Part shown: positions 6,768 through 13,682 of the stretch, in pieces
How positions within the stretch are numbered: the first letter of the stretch is position 1
Layout of the letters: every line of letters starts with the position of its first letter
Virus record (IMG/VR): IMGVR_UViG_3300037427_000577
Location: 1-20,979 of that record
Direction: 5' to 3' (one strand)
Length of the DNA stretch: 20,979 bases
From: a virus
Notes under the pieces: model-generated
What the model saw: the letters and a program-made list of their open reading frames with translations, nothing else
The model's database searches: none
What the model was told of the DNA's origin: nothing
Made by a program: the position numbers and the translations under genes

Positions 6768-8963
6768 ATGATACAAAGTTCAATACTACCAAAGCTACTA
6801 GCTAAGGAAAACATTACTATTCAGCATGGTAACTATCATACTGCATGGTTCGATGTTGAAAAACGTGTACTTGGTTTACCTATGTGGAAAGATATGGGTA
6901 AAGATGTATATGATCTTTTGGTTGGACACGAAGTATCACACGCTCTACATACCCCATTCGAAGGTTGGCACGATAGCCCAGAAAAATTAGAAGGTGCTCC
7001 AAGGTCATACCTTAACGTTGTAGAAGATGCACGTATCGAAAGATTTATCAAAAACATATATCCCGGTTTAGTTGGACCTATGGCACGAGGTTATAAAGTA
7101 CTTCACCAAGAAGGGTTCTTCGGCGATGTAGATAAATTAGAATGGGACGAAGTTAAGCTTATCGATAAGCTAAACATTAAAGCTAAATTAGATCATTTAG
7201 CAGAGGTTCCTTTGGATTCAGAAGAACAGGTTTTCTTAGATAGAATGATGACAACCCAAACATTCGAAGAGGTTGTACAATTAGCTAAAGATATCCTAGA
7301 TTATACCAAAGAGAATCAACCAGAATTATTAGAGCCACAACCTTTACCAGAATCAAATGAAGATGAGGGTATACAAGAAGGCGAAGATAATCTTCCACAG
7401 GGACATGACGATATGGATCCACAGGAAGGTTTACAAGAAGAAGAAACAGTTTCAGAAGATTCTGATTCTGCAGATGGGGAAGAATCCGACGATTGCAAAG
7501 AGGACAATAAAAACAGCTCAGAAGGCAACGAAGATGAAACCCCATCCGCGGATGATGATTTCGAAGGTGATGCATTAAATCCTACAATCTCAGAGCAACC
7601 TACATATTCAGAAGAAGACGTATCTAAGACGGATCAGGCTTTACGTAGGTCAGAGTCTAGATTATTAGATACTGACGATAATGGCGAAAGTCAAGCAGTT
7701 CTAATTAATGAAGTTAAAAAAGATCTTAGAAAAAAAGTTGTTATTGACTACCAAACGTTAAGTAAAGCTAGAGCTAAGATAGAAGATTCTGATTCTAGTA
7801 AATATAACGGCTATAGTGAATATGTGAAATCTACAAAAAAAGCTGTTAACTTCGCTGTTAGAGAATTTGAACAAAGAAAAGCTGCTTACCAATACACCAG
7901 AGCACAAACAGCTAAAACCGGTCGTATTGACGTTAACAAACTTTGGTCTTATAAAACCTCTGAAGATATATTTTCCCAGGTTACAAGATTAGCAGATGCT
8001 AAAAACCACGGTATGATAATGCTCGTAGACTTTTCTGGTTCAATGTGTAACTCAATGCCATATGTAATGGATCAGTTATTACACTTAGTTATGTTTTGTA
8101 AATCAGTTAACATACCATTCGACGTTTATGGATTTACTAGCACTAACCCAAACATTAAAGACGAAAGCACTTATAATTCAGACGGTGACTTACACCTAAA
8201 CGGATTATCAATGCCACTTATTTGTTCTTCTTCTCTTAAGAAATCAGATTATGAAAACGCTATCAAGCACATGTATGGAAGAAAGACTAATAATTACTAT
8301 TGGGATAGTCTTTGTTCATACGAAGAATATGGTTCAACTCCTTTGGATCAAGCTCTTATAGTTTCGCACCACTTAGTAAAAGAATTTAAAATCAAGCACG
8401 GTGTGCAAAAAATGAATTTTATTACTTTTACAGATGGGGATTCAAACGGAATAAGTGCTATCCAGGATAGAAGATTAGAAGACAAAAAAATGGACACTAA
8501 TGGATATTCTGCAGGCTATAAAGCTATCATCGACGGTAAGCTTACTGATCTAGGAAGAAGATACAACTCAACTAAAAATCTTTTAGAAAGCTTAGGCAAA
8601 AGATATAATACCAAAACTATCGGATTCTTCATGGCAGATGATTCAGCTCACTGGAGAGATAGATTATATAATATGAGAAGGGATATGCTAAAAGGCGAAT
8701 ACGATTGGGAAGATAATGACAATTTTAAGAAAGAAGCTGCTAAAGAATACAGAAGAAACAAATGCGTTTCTAAGCAGAACGTATTTGGATATGACCAATA
8801 CTACCTATTAAAAGGTGGCAAACAACTATCTGCAGAAGATGAAGAATTCGAAACATTCGGAACTGAGACCGATGCTCAACTAAGGAATGCATTTAAAAAG
8901 CACTCCAAATCTAAAAAACTAAATAAAGTTCTTATGACATCATTTGGTAAAGAGGTGGCTTAA
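6768..8963 (+). CDS. Zincin-like plus VWA (CobT-like) protein
   Basis: 731 residues. Residues 1-160 carry HEVSH (54-58) inside LLVGHEVSHALHTP and a downstream VVEDARIER, a zinc-metallopeptidase-like (gluzincin) arrangement. Residues about 185-290 are an extreme Glu/Asp-rich linker, as in CobT and related chelatase subunits. From about 410 there is a von Willebrand factor A domain with an intact MIDAS: DFSGS (D421, S423, S425), a Thr in GSTPLD and FTDGD with D556. Its neighbour is a MoxR/CobS-type AAA+ ATPase, the usual partner of such VWA proteins in metal chelatases and protein-remodelling machines. No CobN-type chelatase large subunit is visible, so cobalt insertion is unproven. Start supported by AAGGAG upstream. 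T4 itself lacks this gene; it occurs in marine T4-like phages. Confidence 0.85.
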   Translation: MIQSSILPKLLAKENITIQHGNYHTAWFDVEKRVLGLPMWKDMGKDVYDLLVGHEVSHALHTPFEGWHDSPEKLEGAPRSYLNVVEDARIERFIKNIYPGLVGPMARGYKVLHQEGFFGDVDKLEWDEVKLIDKLNIKAKLDHLAEVPLDSEEQVFLDRMMTTQTFEEVVQLAKDILDYTKENQPELLEPQPLPESNEDEGIQEGEDNLPQGHDDMDPQEGLQEEETVSEDSDSADGEESDDCKEDNKNSSEGNEDETPSADDDFEGDALNPTISEQPTYSEEDVSKTDQALRRSESRLLDTDDNGESQAVLINEVKKDLRKKVVIDYQTLSKARAKIEDSDSSKYNGYSEYVKSTKKAVNFAVREFEQRKAAYQYTRAQTAKTGRIDVNKLWSYKTSEDIFSQVTRLADAKNHGMIMLVDFSGSMCNSMPYVMDQLLHLVMFCKSVNIPFDVYGFTSTNPNIKDESTYNSDGDLHLNGLSMPLICSSSLKKSDYENAIKHMYGRKTNNYYWDSLCSYEEYGSTPLDQALIVSHHLVKEFKIKHGVQKMNFITFTDGDSNGISAIQDRRLEDKKMDTNGYSAGYKAIIDGKLTDLGRRYNSTKNLLESLGKRYNTKTIGFFMADDSAHWRDRLYNMRRDMLKGEYDWEDNDNFKKEAAKEYRRNKCVSKQNVFGYDQYYLLKGGKQLSAEDEEFETFGTETDAQLRNAFKKHSKSKKLNKVLMTSFGKEVA

Positions 8964-8964
8964 T

Positions 8965-8991
8965 CTGACGAAAATTCACGAAAAAGACACG
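8965..8991. repeat. Phased ACG array, right inverted-repeat copy
   Basis: ACG (mostly ACGAAA) at 8968, 8978 and 8989, spacings 10 and 11. Bases 8965-8980 are an exact inverted copy of 6662-6677, and the similarity continues at a lower level. It starts immediately after the VWA stop codon and lies upstream of the AAA+ promoter. Confidence 0.55.
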
Positions 8992-9000
8992 AAAGGGGGG

Positions 9001-9029
9001 TTTACAAAGGTCCAAAAATACGGTATAAT
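9001..9029 (+). promoter_or_regulatory. Promoter of the AAA+ gene
   Basis: Preceded by six G: TTTACA (9001-9006), 17-base spacer ending TACGG, TATAAT (9024-9029). From 9013 it is nearly identical to the VWA-gene promoter and leader. GAGGAG before the start codon. Confidence 0.85.
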
Positions 9030-9069
9030 ACATACCATAAATTAAAAAAAACTGAGGAGTTAATATATT

Positions 9070-10224
9070 ATGAAAAAGAGTGAAATGAGACAATCAACCA
9101 AAATTATCTTAGAAGAAATATCTAAGAAATTTCCTGGTCAAACAGACTTCCGTAGGGCAATCATCGAAGATATTGCTAAGTCTTTTGGCTATACCCAGAA
9201 GGATTATTATCCTTTACTTCAACCAAGCAATCGTGTTAAAATCGGTACTTATTCATTAGACGGTTTATTACCTAAGGATATTACAATGGATCCTATTCCA
9301 GCAAACGCAGCTACTATGGCTCAATCAGTTACTTCATTTGGTAATGAAGAAAGAACCTTCGCAGAAGTAGATCCTACTTTCGTAGCTTGGGGTTCTTATA
9401 CGGACATTATGAAAATTATTAAATCAGAAATGTTTTATCCCACATACGTTTCTGGCCTATCTGGGAATGGTAAAACATTTATGGTCGAACAAGCTTGTGC
9501 AAAAGCAGGCAGAGAATTTATTAGGGTTCAAATTAACCCAGAAACCGACGAAGATGATTTGCTCGGTGGATTCAGATTGATTAACGGCGAAACCGTTTTC
9601 TGTAAAGGTCCAGTACTAAAAGCTATGGAGAATGGCGCAGTACTTCTACTCGACGAGATCGATAGGGCTACAAACAAGATTATGTGTCTTCAAGGTGTGC
9701 TCGAGGGCAAACCAGTTCTTGTTAAGAAAACTGGTGAAACAATTAAACCTACAAAAGGTTTTAATGTTATCGCTACCGCTAACACGAAAGGTAAAGGTTC
9801 CGAAGATGGACGATTTACCGCAGCTTCTATAATCGACGAAGCTTTCCTAGAAAGGTTTACTATATCAATCGATCAACAATTTCCATCTGCTTCAATCGAA
9901 AAGAAAATCCTCAACAAGCACATGGATAAATTCGATGTTAAAGATGATGAGTTTGTAGATAGATTGGTTACTTGGGCAGATATTATTAGAAAGACTTTCT
10001 TCGACGATGGTGTTGATGAAGTTATTTCTACTCGTAGGCTCTGCCACGTTGTACAAACTTTTTCTATCTTTACGGATAGAATGAAAGCGATTGACCTATG
10101 TATTTCTAGATTCGATGAAGATACTAAGGCAGCTTTCCTAGATCTTTACACTAAGGTCGACTCAGGTGTTCTAACCACAGATTCCGAAGTAGAAGACTTT
10201 GACCATCAAACAGAAGAGGTATAA
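9070..10224 (+). CDS. MoxR/CobS-like AAA+ ATPase
   Basis: 384 residues. An N-terminal helical region (1-60) precedes a AAA+ core: Walker A GLSGNGKT (129-136), Walker B LLLDEID with D195/E196, sensor 1 in GFNVIATANT (about 235-245), and an arginine-finger-like EAFLERF (about 257-263). This is the MoxR/CobS branch, whose members form hexamers and act with VWA partners to load metal into a chelatase or remodel proteins. The partner is very likely the adjacent VWA protein: the two genes share near-identical promoters and leaders. Cyanophage homologues are usually labelled cobS; the true substrate in phage is not known to me. A one-base-plus gap (10224/10227) links it to the next gene. ATPase assignment is firm, the pathway is not. 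Confidence 0.9.
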   Translation: MKKSEMRQSTKIILEEISKKFPGQTDFRRAIIEDIAKSFGYTQKDYYPLLQPSNRVKIGTYSLDGLLPKDITMDPIPANAATMAQSVTSFGNEERTFAEVDPTFVAWGSYTDIMKIIKSEMFYPTYVSGLSGNGKTFMVEQACAKAGREFIRVQINPETDEDDLLGGFRLINGETVFCKGPVLKAMENGAVLLLDEIDRATNKIMCLQGVLEGKPVLVKKTGETIKPTKGFNVIATANTKGKGSEDGRFTAASIIDEAFLERFTISIDQQFPSASIEKKILNKHMDKFDVKDDEFVDRLVTWADIIRKTFFDDGVDEVISTRRLCHVVQTFSIFTDRMKAIDLCISRFDEDTKAAFLDLYTKVDSGVLTTDSEVEDFDHQTEEV

Positions 10225-10226
10225 TA

Positions 10227-10511
10227 ATGGCCAAAAAAATAAATTATAAATTTAACGAAGGAGCTCTTATCGAAGAGCTTCAAGCGTATATTGACTCCAC
10301 TTACGGTGGGCATTATTCTAAAAACAAATTTCAATCAACAGAGTTTATATCAGACTGCGGTCATGGTATTGGTTTTGCAATTGGAAACATACTTAAATAT
10401 GCACAGAGATATGGCCGTAAAGGTCATCGTACTGATCATAGGAAAGATCTTATGAAAGTATTACACTATGCATTAATCGCTCTTAGCGAGCACGACAGGG
10501 ATATAAAATGA
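10227..10511 (+). CDS. DUF3310-like small protein
   Basis: 94 residues. YGGHYSKNKFQSTEFISDCGHGIGFAIGNILKYAQRYGRKG followed by a helix DLMKVLHYALIAL matches the pattern of the DUF3310 family (YGGxY ... GNxxKYxxRxxxKG ... DLxKAxxY), found widely in phages; T7 gp1.7, a nucleotide kinase, carries a DUF3310-type region. The protein here is only about half the size of gp1.7, so kinase activity should not be assumed. It is coupled to the next gene by an ATGA overlap at 10508-10511 and is separated from the AAA+ stop by two bases. Confidence 0.85.
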   Translation: MAKKINYKFNEGALIEELQAYIDSTYGGHYSKNKFQSTEFISDCGHGIGFAIGNILKYAQRYGRKGHRTDHRKDLMKVLHYALIALSEHDRDIK

Positions 10512-11047
10512 AAAAAATACCACCAATCTGGTCATCAAGTTCGAAATGGTTTGTTCCATTTCACCTATGTTTGATGTCACTAATACTAATATTCGGTTTA
10601 TGGTCTAATCACGCGCACGGGTACGACGAGAATGGAGACAGGTTTTGTCTAGCTCAGAATATCTATTTTGAAGCAGGTAACCAACCGTTTGCAGGAAAAA
10701 TGGCAGTTGCAAATGTTACTCTAAATAGAGTTAACGATTTACAGTTTCCAAACACTGTGTGTGAGGTCGTATATCAATCTAAGGATTATTACAAATCTTG
10801 GTCCGGGGAAATGATTCCTAAAAGAGGAATGTGCCAATTCAGTTGGTATTGTGATGGCAAATCAGATGAACCAAAAGACTCTATTACCTGGATAGAATCA
10901 ATTCGAATTGCTGATATAGCTCTAGAGTCTTCTAACTTTGATATAACAGAAGGATCGCTATGGTATCACGCAGACTATGTTCACCCTTATTGGGCAGATC
11001 ATTTAGAATATGTTATTCAAATTGAAACCCACAGATTTTACAAATAA
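10508..11047 (+). CDS. SleB/CwlJ-type cell-wall hydrolase (endolysin) with N-terminal export signal
   Basis: 179 residues. Residues 14-32 are strongly hydrophobic after a Lys-containing N-terminus and are followed by a small-residue site (SNHAHG, about 33-38): either a cleavable signal peptide or a signal-anchor-release segment. The mature part matches the Hydrolase_2 family (SleB, CwlJ): LAQNIYFEAGNQ with the likely catalytic E55, AVANVTLNRV, FPNTVCEVVYQ and CQFSWYCDG. This family cleaves peptidoglycan. A sec-exported lysin would need no conventional holin. It is unusual to find it among replication genes; it is coupled to the DUF3310 gene by ATGA. Its stop is just before the promoter at 11052. 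Confidence 0.9.
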   Translation: MKKIPPIWSSSSKWFVPFHLCLMSLILIFGLWSNHAHGYDENGDRFCLAQNIYFEAGNQPFAGKMAVANVTLNRVNDLQFPNTVCEVVYQSKDYYKSWSGEMIPKRGMCQFSWYCDGKSDEPKDSITWIESIRIADIALESSNFDITEGSLWYHADYVHPYWADHLEYVIQIETHRFYK

Positions 11048-11051
11048 GGGG

Positions 11052-11080
11052 TTTACATTTAGATCTAACTATGGTATAAT
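11052..11080 (+). promoter_or_regulatory. Promoter for small membrane peptide and clamp gene 45
   Basis: GGGG, TTTACA (11052-11057), 17-base spacer ending TATGG, TATAAT (11075-11080). It starts only four bases after the lysin stop codon. Expected start near 11087, so the first ATG (11092) would have a leader of only about five bases. Confidence 0.85.
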
Positions 11081-11091
11081 ATACCCTTATT

Positions 11092-11214
11092 ATGGAATTA
11101 CTTATTAATATTATTTTTCTTTTACTCGCAGCGTGGTTTGCAATCGGTTCTAGTATAATCGTTAGCGAAGAAAAAGAAATGAGGAGAAAAGAAAGAAATG
11201 AAACTATCAGATGA
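11092..11214 (+). CDS. Small single-span membrane peptide
   Basis: 40 residues, opening with MELLINIIFLLLAAWFAIG, one clear transmembrane helix (about 2-24), then a charged Lys/Arg/Glu tail (SEEKEMRRKERNETIR). It begins 12 bases after the -10 box of its promoter with virtually no leader and no ribosome site. Its end overlaps gene 45 by 17 bases, and the GAGGAG used by gene 45 lies inside it. It could be a real membrane peptide beside the lysin gene (spanin-like or holin-like size) or only an upstream frame that tunes clamp translation. Not recognised; moderate confidence. Confidence 0.55.
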   Translation: MELLINIIFLLLAAWFAIGSSIIVSEEKEMRRKERNETIR

Positions 11215-11884
11215 AACTATTGCAGTACTAAAAAACTTTGCAACGATTAACCCTAACTTGGTTGTTAAACCAGGTCAGAAACTAAAAACAATTGCCGAAT
11301 CTAAAACGATTATGGCAGAAGCGGATATAGTAGAAGACTTCCCAGTTGAATTTGGGATTTATGATTTGAATGAATTCCTATCTGTACTAAGTTTAATCCC
11401 AGATCCTGAACTAGAATTTTTCGATAACCATGTCACCATTTCAAACGATCAAGTTGGATGGCAACAAAAGGTTACCTATTATTATTCTAACCCAGAGATC
11501 TTAACAACTCCTTCGAAGACTATTACAATGCCTTCTGCAGAAGTTGGTATGAATTTAACTGCAGAAGATTTAAAAAAGATAAACCAGGCAGCAGCAGTTC
11601 TTGGTCATAGCGATTTAAGTTATGTCCAAGATGAAAGTACCTATGCTAAAATATACGATGCTAAAGATGCTACGGCAAACCAATATACTTTGGATTTAAC
11701 AATGCAAGCAGACGTAAAAGTACCAAACAAATTTAACTTTGACTTTAATATAGCAAACTTAAAATTGTTACCTGGAGATTACTATATTTCTCTCTCTAGT
11801 TCTAAAATATCTAATTGGACTAACAACGATTACCCAGTAGAATATTTTATAGCTTTAGAGAATTCAACGGATTTTCATGTATAA
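11198..11884 (+). CDS. 45: DNA polymerase sliding clamp gp45
   Basis: 228 residues, the same length as T4 gp45. It is a PCNA-like trimeric ring that tethers gp43 and also activates late transcription through gp55. The N-terminus MKLSDETIAVLKNFATINPNLVVKPGQ and the SPLL/DLNEFLSVLSLI region follow the T4 clamp pattern; two PCNA-like domains are expected with a boundary near 110. GAGGAG at 11181-11186 sits 11 bases before the ATG. It shares a promoter with the 40-aa peptide. Clamp-binding tails are visible on its presumed partners gp43 and gp55 in this window. Identification is firm. Confidence 0.95.
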   Translation: MKLSDETIAVLKNFATINPNLVVKPGQKLKTIAESKTIMAEADIVEDFPVEFGIYDLNEFLSVLSLIPDPELEFFDNHVTISNDQVGWQQKVTYYYSNPEILTTPSKTITMPSAEVGMNLTAEDLKKINQAAAVLGHSDLSYVQDESTYAKIYDAKDATANQYTLDLTMQADVKVPNKFNFDFNIANLKLLPGDYYISLSSSKISNWTNNDYPVEYFIALENSTDFHV

Positions 11885-11887
11885 ATA
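11880..11887 (+). promoter_or_regulatory. T4-type late promoter for the 84-aa gene
   Basis: TATAAATA at the very end of gene 45 (overlapping its stop codon). A late start would be near 11893, giving a leader of about 60 bases with a hairpin (11902-11926) and AGGAG before the ATG at 11954. This fits gp55-dependent transcription of a highly expressed late gene. Confidence 0.7.
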
Positions 11888-11901
11888 TAACATGAAAAGA
11901 A

Positions 11902-11926
11902 AAGAATCGCCAATTATGGGATTCTT
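11902..11926 (+). other. Leader hairpin before the 84-aa gene
   Basis: AAGAATC (11902-11908) pairs with GATTCTT (11920-11926), extended by CC/GG inside with a one-base bulge and an AATTAT loop. No T-run follows, so it is more likely an mRNA leader hairpin than a strong terminator for gene 45, although either is possible. Confidence 0.5.
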
Positions 11927-11953
11927 AATTTGTCAAACCTATAGGAGAATATC

Positions 11954-12208
11954 ATGACAGATGTAAATGAAGCACCAGCAGCAGACGCTCCTCAGATCAC
12001 TCTTGGTGACATGGCAACAATGGTTCAAGTTGTTGACTTATGTTCTAAGAGAGGCGCATTCGAAGGTCCCGAGCTCGAGACCGTCGGTGGACTGAGATCC
12101 AGAATCGTTGCGTTCGTAGAGGCTAATCAGCCTAAAGACGAGCCCGCACCGGAAGGCGCTGTTCCAGAAGTGGAAGCAGAAGTTGTTGAAGAAGCTGAAG
12201 AAGCTTAA
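11954..12208 (+). CDS. Acidic small protein, probably late-expressed
   Basis: 84 residues, no recognised family. A central conserved-looking segment (ITLGDMATMVQVVDLCSKRGAFEGPELETVGGLRSRIVAFVEA, about 16-58) looks helical, and the last 25 residues are almost all Pro, Glu, Ala and Val (a disordered acidic tail). Codon use is clearly richer in GC than its neighbours (GAG CTC GAG ACC GTC style), as expected for a highly expressed gene. It has its own late-type promoter, a strong ribosome site and its own terminator, so it forms a one-gene late unit inserted between the early replication genes 45 and 44. A structural or virion-associated role is a reasonable guess. Confidence 0.75.
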   Translation: MTDVNEAPAADAPQITLGDMATMVQVVDLCSKRGAFEGPELETVGGLRSRIVAFVEANQPKDEPAPEGAVPEVEAEVVEEAEEA

Positions 12209-12213
12209 CAAAT

Positions 12214-12231
12214 GTGGGGCTTCGGCCCCAC
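12214..12231 (+). terminator. Hairpin terminator after the 84-aa gene
   Basis: GTGGGGC (12214-12220), TTCG tetraloop, GCCCCAC (12225-12231): a perfect seven-pair stem with an extra-stable loop, followed by a loose T-rich tail (CTACTTTATTATT). It begins six bases after the stop codon. Confidence 0.8.
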
Positions 12232-12256
12232 CTACTTTATTATTTAAGGATATATT

Positions 12257-12514
12257 ATGCAAGACTTTGATAGATATGAACTACTCACAGCCTTATTCAA
12301 AGGCACAGTCACAGTAACTTTTCGCAAGATAGACACTGATGAAATTAGGGTTATGCCCTGTACACTCAATCCTGAACTCCTAGAAGCTAATGGTGTAACT
12401 ATTACCGTAGATTATAGTGCTAAGGATCAAGAGCATTTTGCTGTTTGGTCATTAGATAAAAACGCATGGAGATCATTTAGACTAGATACAGTCGAGGGTT
12501 GGGAAGTACTATGA
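12257..12514 (+). CDS. WYL_2 / DUF2693-like Sm-fold SH3 barrel protein
   Basis: 85 residues. The pattern KGTVTVTFRKIDTDEIRVMPCTLNPELL followed by HFAVWSLDKNAWRSFRLD agrees with the WYL_2 family (formerly DUF2693, Sm-like SH3 beta barrel), common in T4-like phages. Function is not established; a nucleic-acid-binding role is inferred from the fold. It follows the hairpin terminator by 25 bases with GGATAT before the start, so it is probably reached by read-through from the clamp gene or by an unseen promoter. Its stop overlaps the gene 44 start (ATGA), which suggests coupling to the clamp loader. Confidence 0.75.
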   Translation: MQDFDRYELLTALFKGTVTVTFRKIDTDEIRVMPCTLNPELLEANGVTITVDYSAKDQEHFAVWSLDKNAWRSFRLDTVEGWEVL

Positions 12515-13446
12515 CAGAATTTTTATGGGTCGAAAAATACCGACCAAACAATATTGCAGAGGTCATTCTGCCTTCCCACATAAAAGCAACGTTCGAGCAA
12601 ATTGTTAACGGAGGTGAAGTACACAATATGCTCCTAACCGGCACGGCCGGAGTGGGAAAAACTACAGTTGCAAAGGCACTCTGCAATGAACTAGATCTAG
12701 ATTTTCTATTGGTCAATGGATCAGAAGAAGGAAATATAGACACACTTAGAAATAAAATTAAACAGTTCGCAAGCACTGTTTCGCTCTCGGGTGGATATAA
12801 GGTTGTAATCCTTGATGAAGCTGATTACCTAAATCCACAGTCCACCCAACCTGCTCTCAGAGGATTCATAGAAGAATTTTCTAACAATTGTAGGTTTATA
12901 TTAACCTGTAATTTTAAGAATAGGATTATACAACCTCTACATTCTAGATGTACTGTTATCGAGTTTAATGTAGCTAAAAAAGATATGCCTGAGCTTTGTA
13001 AACAGTTTATGGATAGAGCTACAAACATGCTAGAGATAGAAGGTATATCATACGACAGAGAGATTGTTGCAGAATTAATAATGAAACACCAACCAGATTG
13101 GCGTAGAGTTATAAATGAACTCCAAAGATATAGTTCTAGTGGTATCATAGATAGTGGTATATTAGTTAATCTTGCTGATGATTCGATGGATGATTTAATA
13201 AAGTTTCTTAGAATGAAAGACTTCCGTAAGATGAGACAATGGGTTGCTGATAATATGGATAGTGAACCAGCTGCTATATTTAGAAAGCTTTATGATACCT
13301 CGTATGATTATGTTGTACCTAGATCTATACCGCAAATGATTCTTATCTTAGCAGATTACCAATACAAAAATAGCTTTGTCGCCGATCATGAATTGAATCT
13401 TGTGGCATGCTTAACAGAAATAATGGCAAACACGGAGTTTAAATAG
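12511..13446 (+). CDS. 44: Clamp loader large subunit gp44
   Basis: 311 residues from the ATG at 12511 (T4 gp44: 319). The longer frame from 12499 would overlap the upstream gene more and begin at a non-ATG codon, so the ATGA start is chosen. gp44 is the AAA+ ATPase that, as a 4:1 complex with gp62, opens and loads the gp45 ring. Seen: WVEKYRP at the N-terminus, Walker A GTAGVGKTT (44-52, K50), DEAD box (102-105), sensor 1 LTCN (about 131) and the SRC motif in LHSRC with the arginine finger (about 145). The C-terminal collar domain is present. Identification is firm. Confidence 0.96.
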   Translation: MTEFLWVEKYRPNNIAEVILPSHIKATFEQIVNGGEVHNMLLTGTAGVGKTTVAKALCNELDLDFLLVNGSEEGNIDTLRNKIKQFASTVSLSGGYKVVILDEADYLNPQSTQPALRGFIEEFSNNCRFILTCNFKNRIIQPLHSRCTVIEFNVAKKDMPELCKQFMDRATNMLEIEGISYDREIVAELIMKHQPDWRRVINELQRYSSSGIIDSGILVNLADDSMDDLIKFLRMKDFRKMRQWVADNMDSEPAAIFRKLYDTSYDYVVPRSIPQMILILADYQYKNSFVADHELNLVACLTEIMANTEFK

Positions 13447-13682
13447 TGAATACTAGAGAAATCTTAGAACAACATGTAAAAGAATTGCAAGGACAATTAC
13501 AAGCAGCTTATGTCCGTATTGGAGTTCTTACAGAAGAGTTAAATAAATATAAAGAAAAATATAGAAATGAAGTCGACGAGCACTTTGATCAAAGAATGAA
13601 ACAAAAGAGTATGACAGAATTAAATTATGACGGCAACGAGGAAAGAGGCCGTTATGGAGAGGATGAGAGCCTTGGCTGTTAA
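13446..13682 (+). CDS. Small coiled-coil protein between clamp-loader genes (A)
   Basis: 78 residues, starting at GTG in the overlap TAGTG with gene 44. Residues 5-40 form a likely coiled coil (LEQHVKELQGQLQAAY, then LTEELNKYKEKY), followed by a polar tail ending ESLGC. Not recognised. In T4, 44 and 62 are adjacent, so this and the next gene are insertions. Its last 29 bases overlap the following gene in another frame. Tight packing argues that it is translated, but no function can be given. Confidence 0.6.
   Translation: MNTREILEQHVKELQGQLQAAYVRIGVLTEELNKYKEKYRNEVDEHFDQRMKQKSMTELNYDGNEERGRYGEDESLGC

Noticed and set aside
7156-7171. Perfect 16-base palindrome AGCTTATCGATAAGCT in the VWA gene
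   Set aside because: It lies in coding sequence for a repeated Lys-Leu pattern (KLIDKL), and about 0.3 such palindromes are expected by chance in 21 kb.
7285-7575. Long minus-strand open frames across the acidic linker of the VWA protein
   Set aside because: Glu/Asp codons read backwards give few stops; the frames have Ser/Leu/Pro low-complexity products and no ribosome site.
10198-10225. TTTGAC-16-TATAAT at the end of the AAA+ gene
   Set aside because: The -10-like sequence is made of the stop/start junction GTATAATAATGG; the element lacks the G-run and TGG of the real promoters and would start transcription inside the next gene.
10262-10279. Inverted repeat AGCTCTT-atcg-AAGAGCT early in the DUF3310-like gene
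   Set aside because: Explained by codons for Glu-Leu-rich protein; no regulatory context such as a promoter or T-run.
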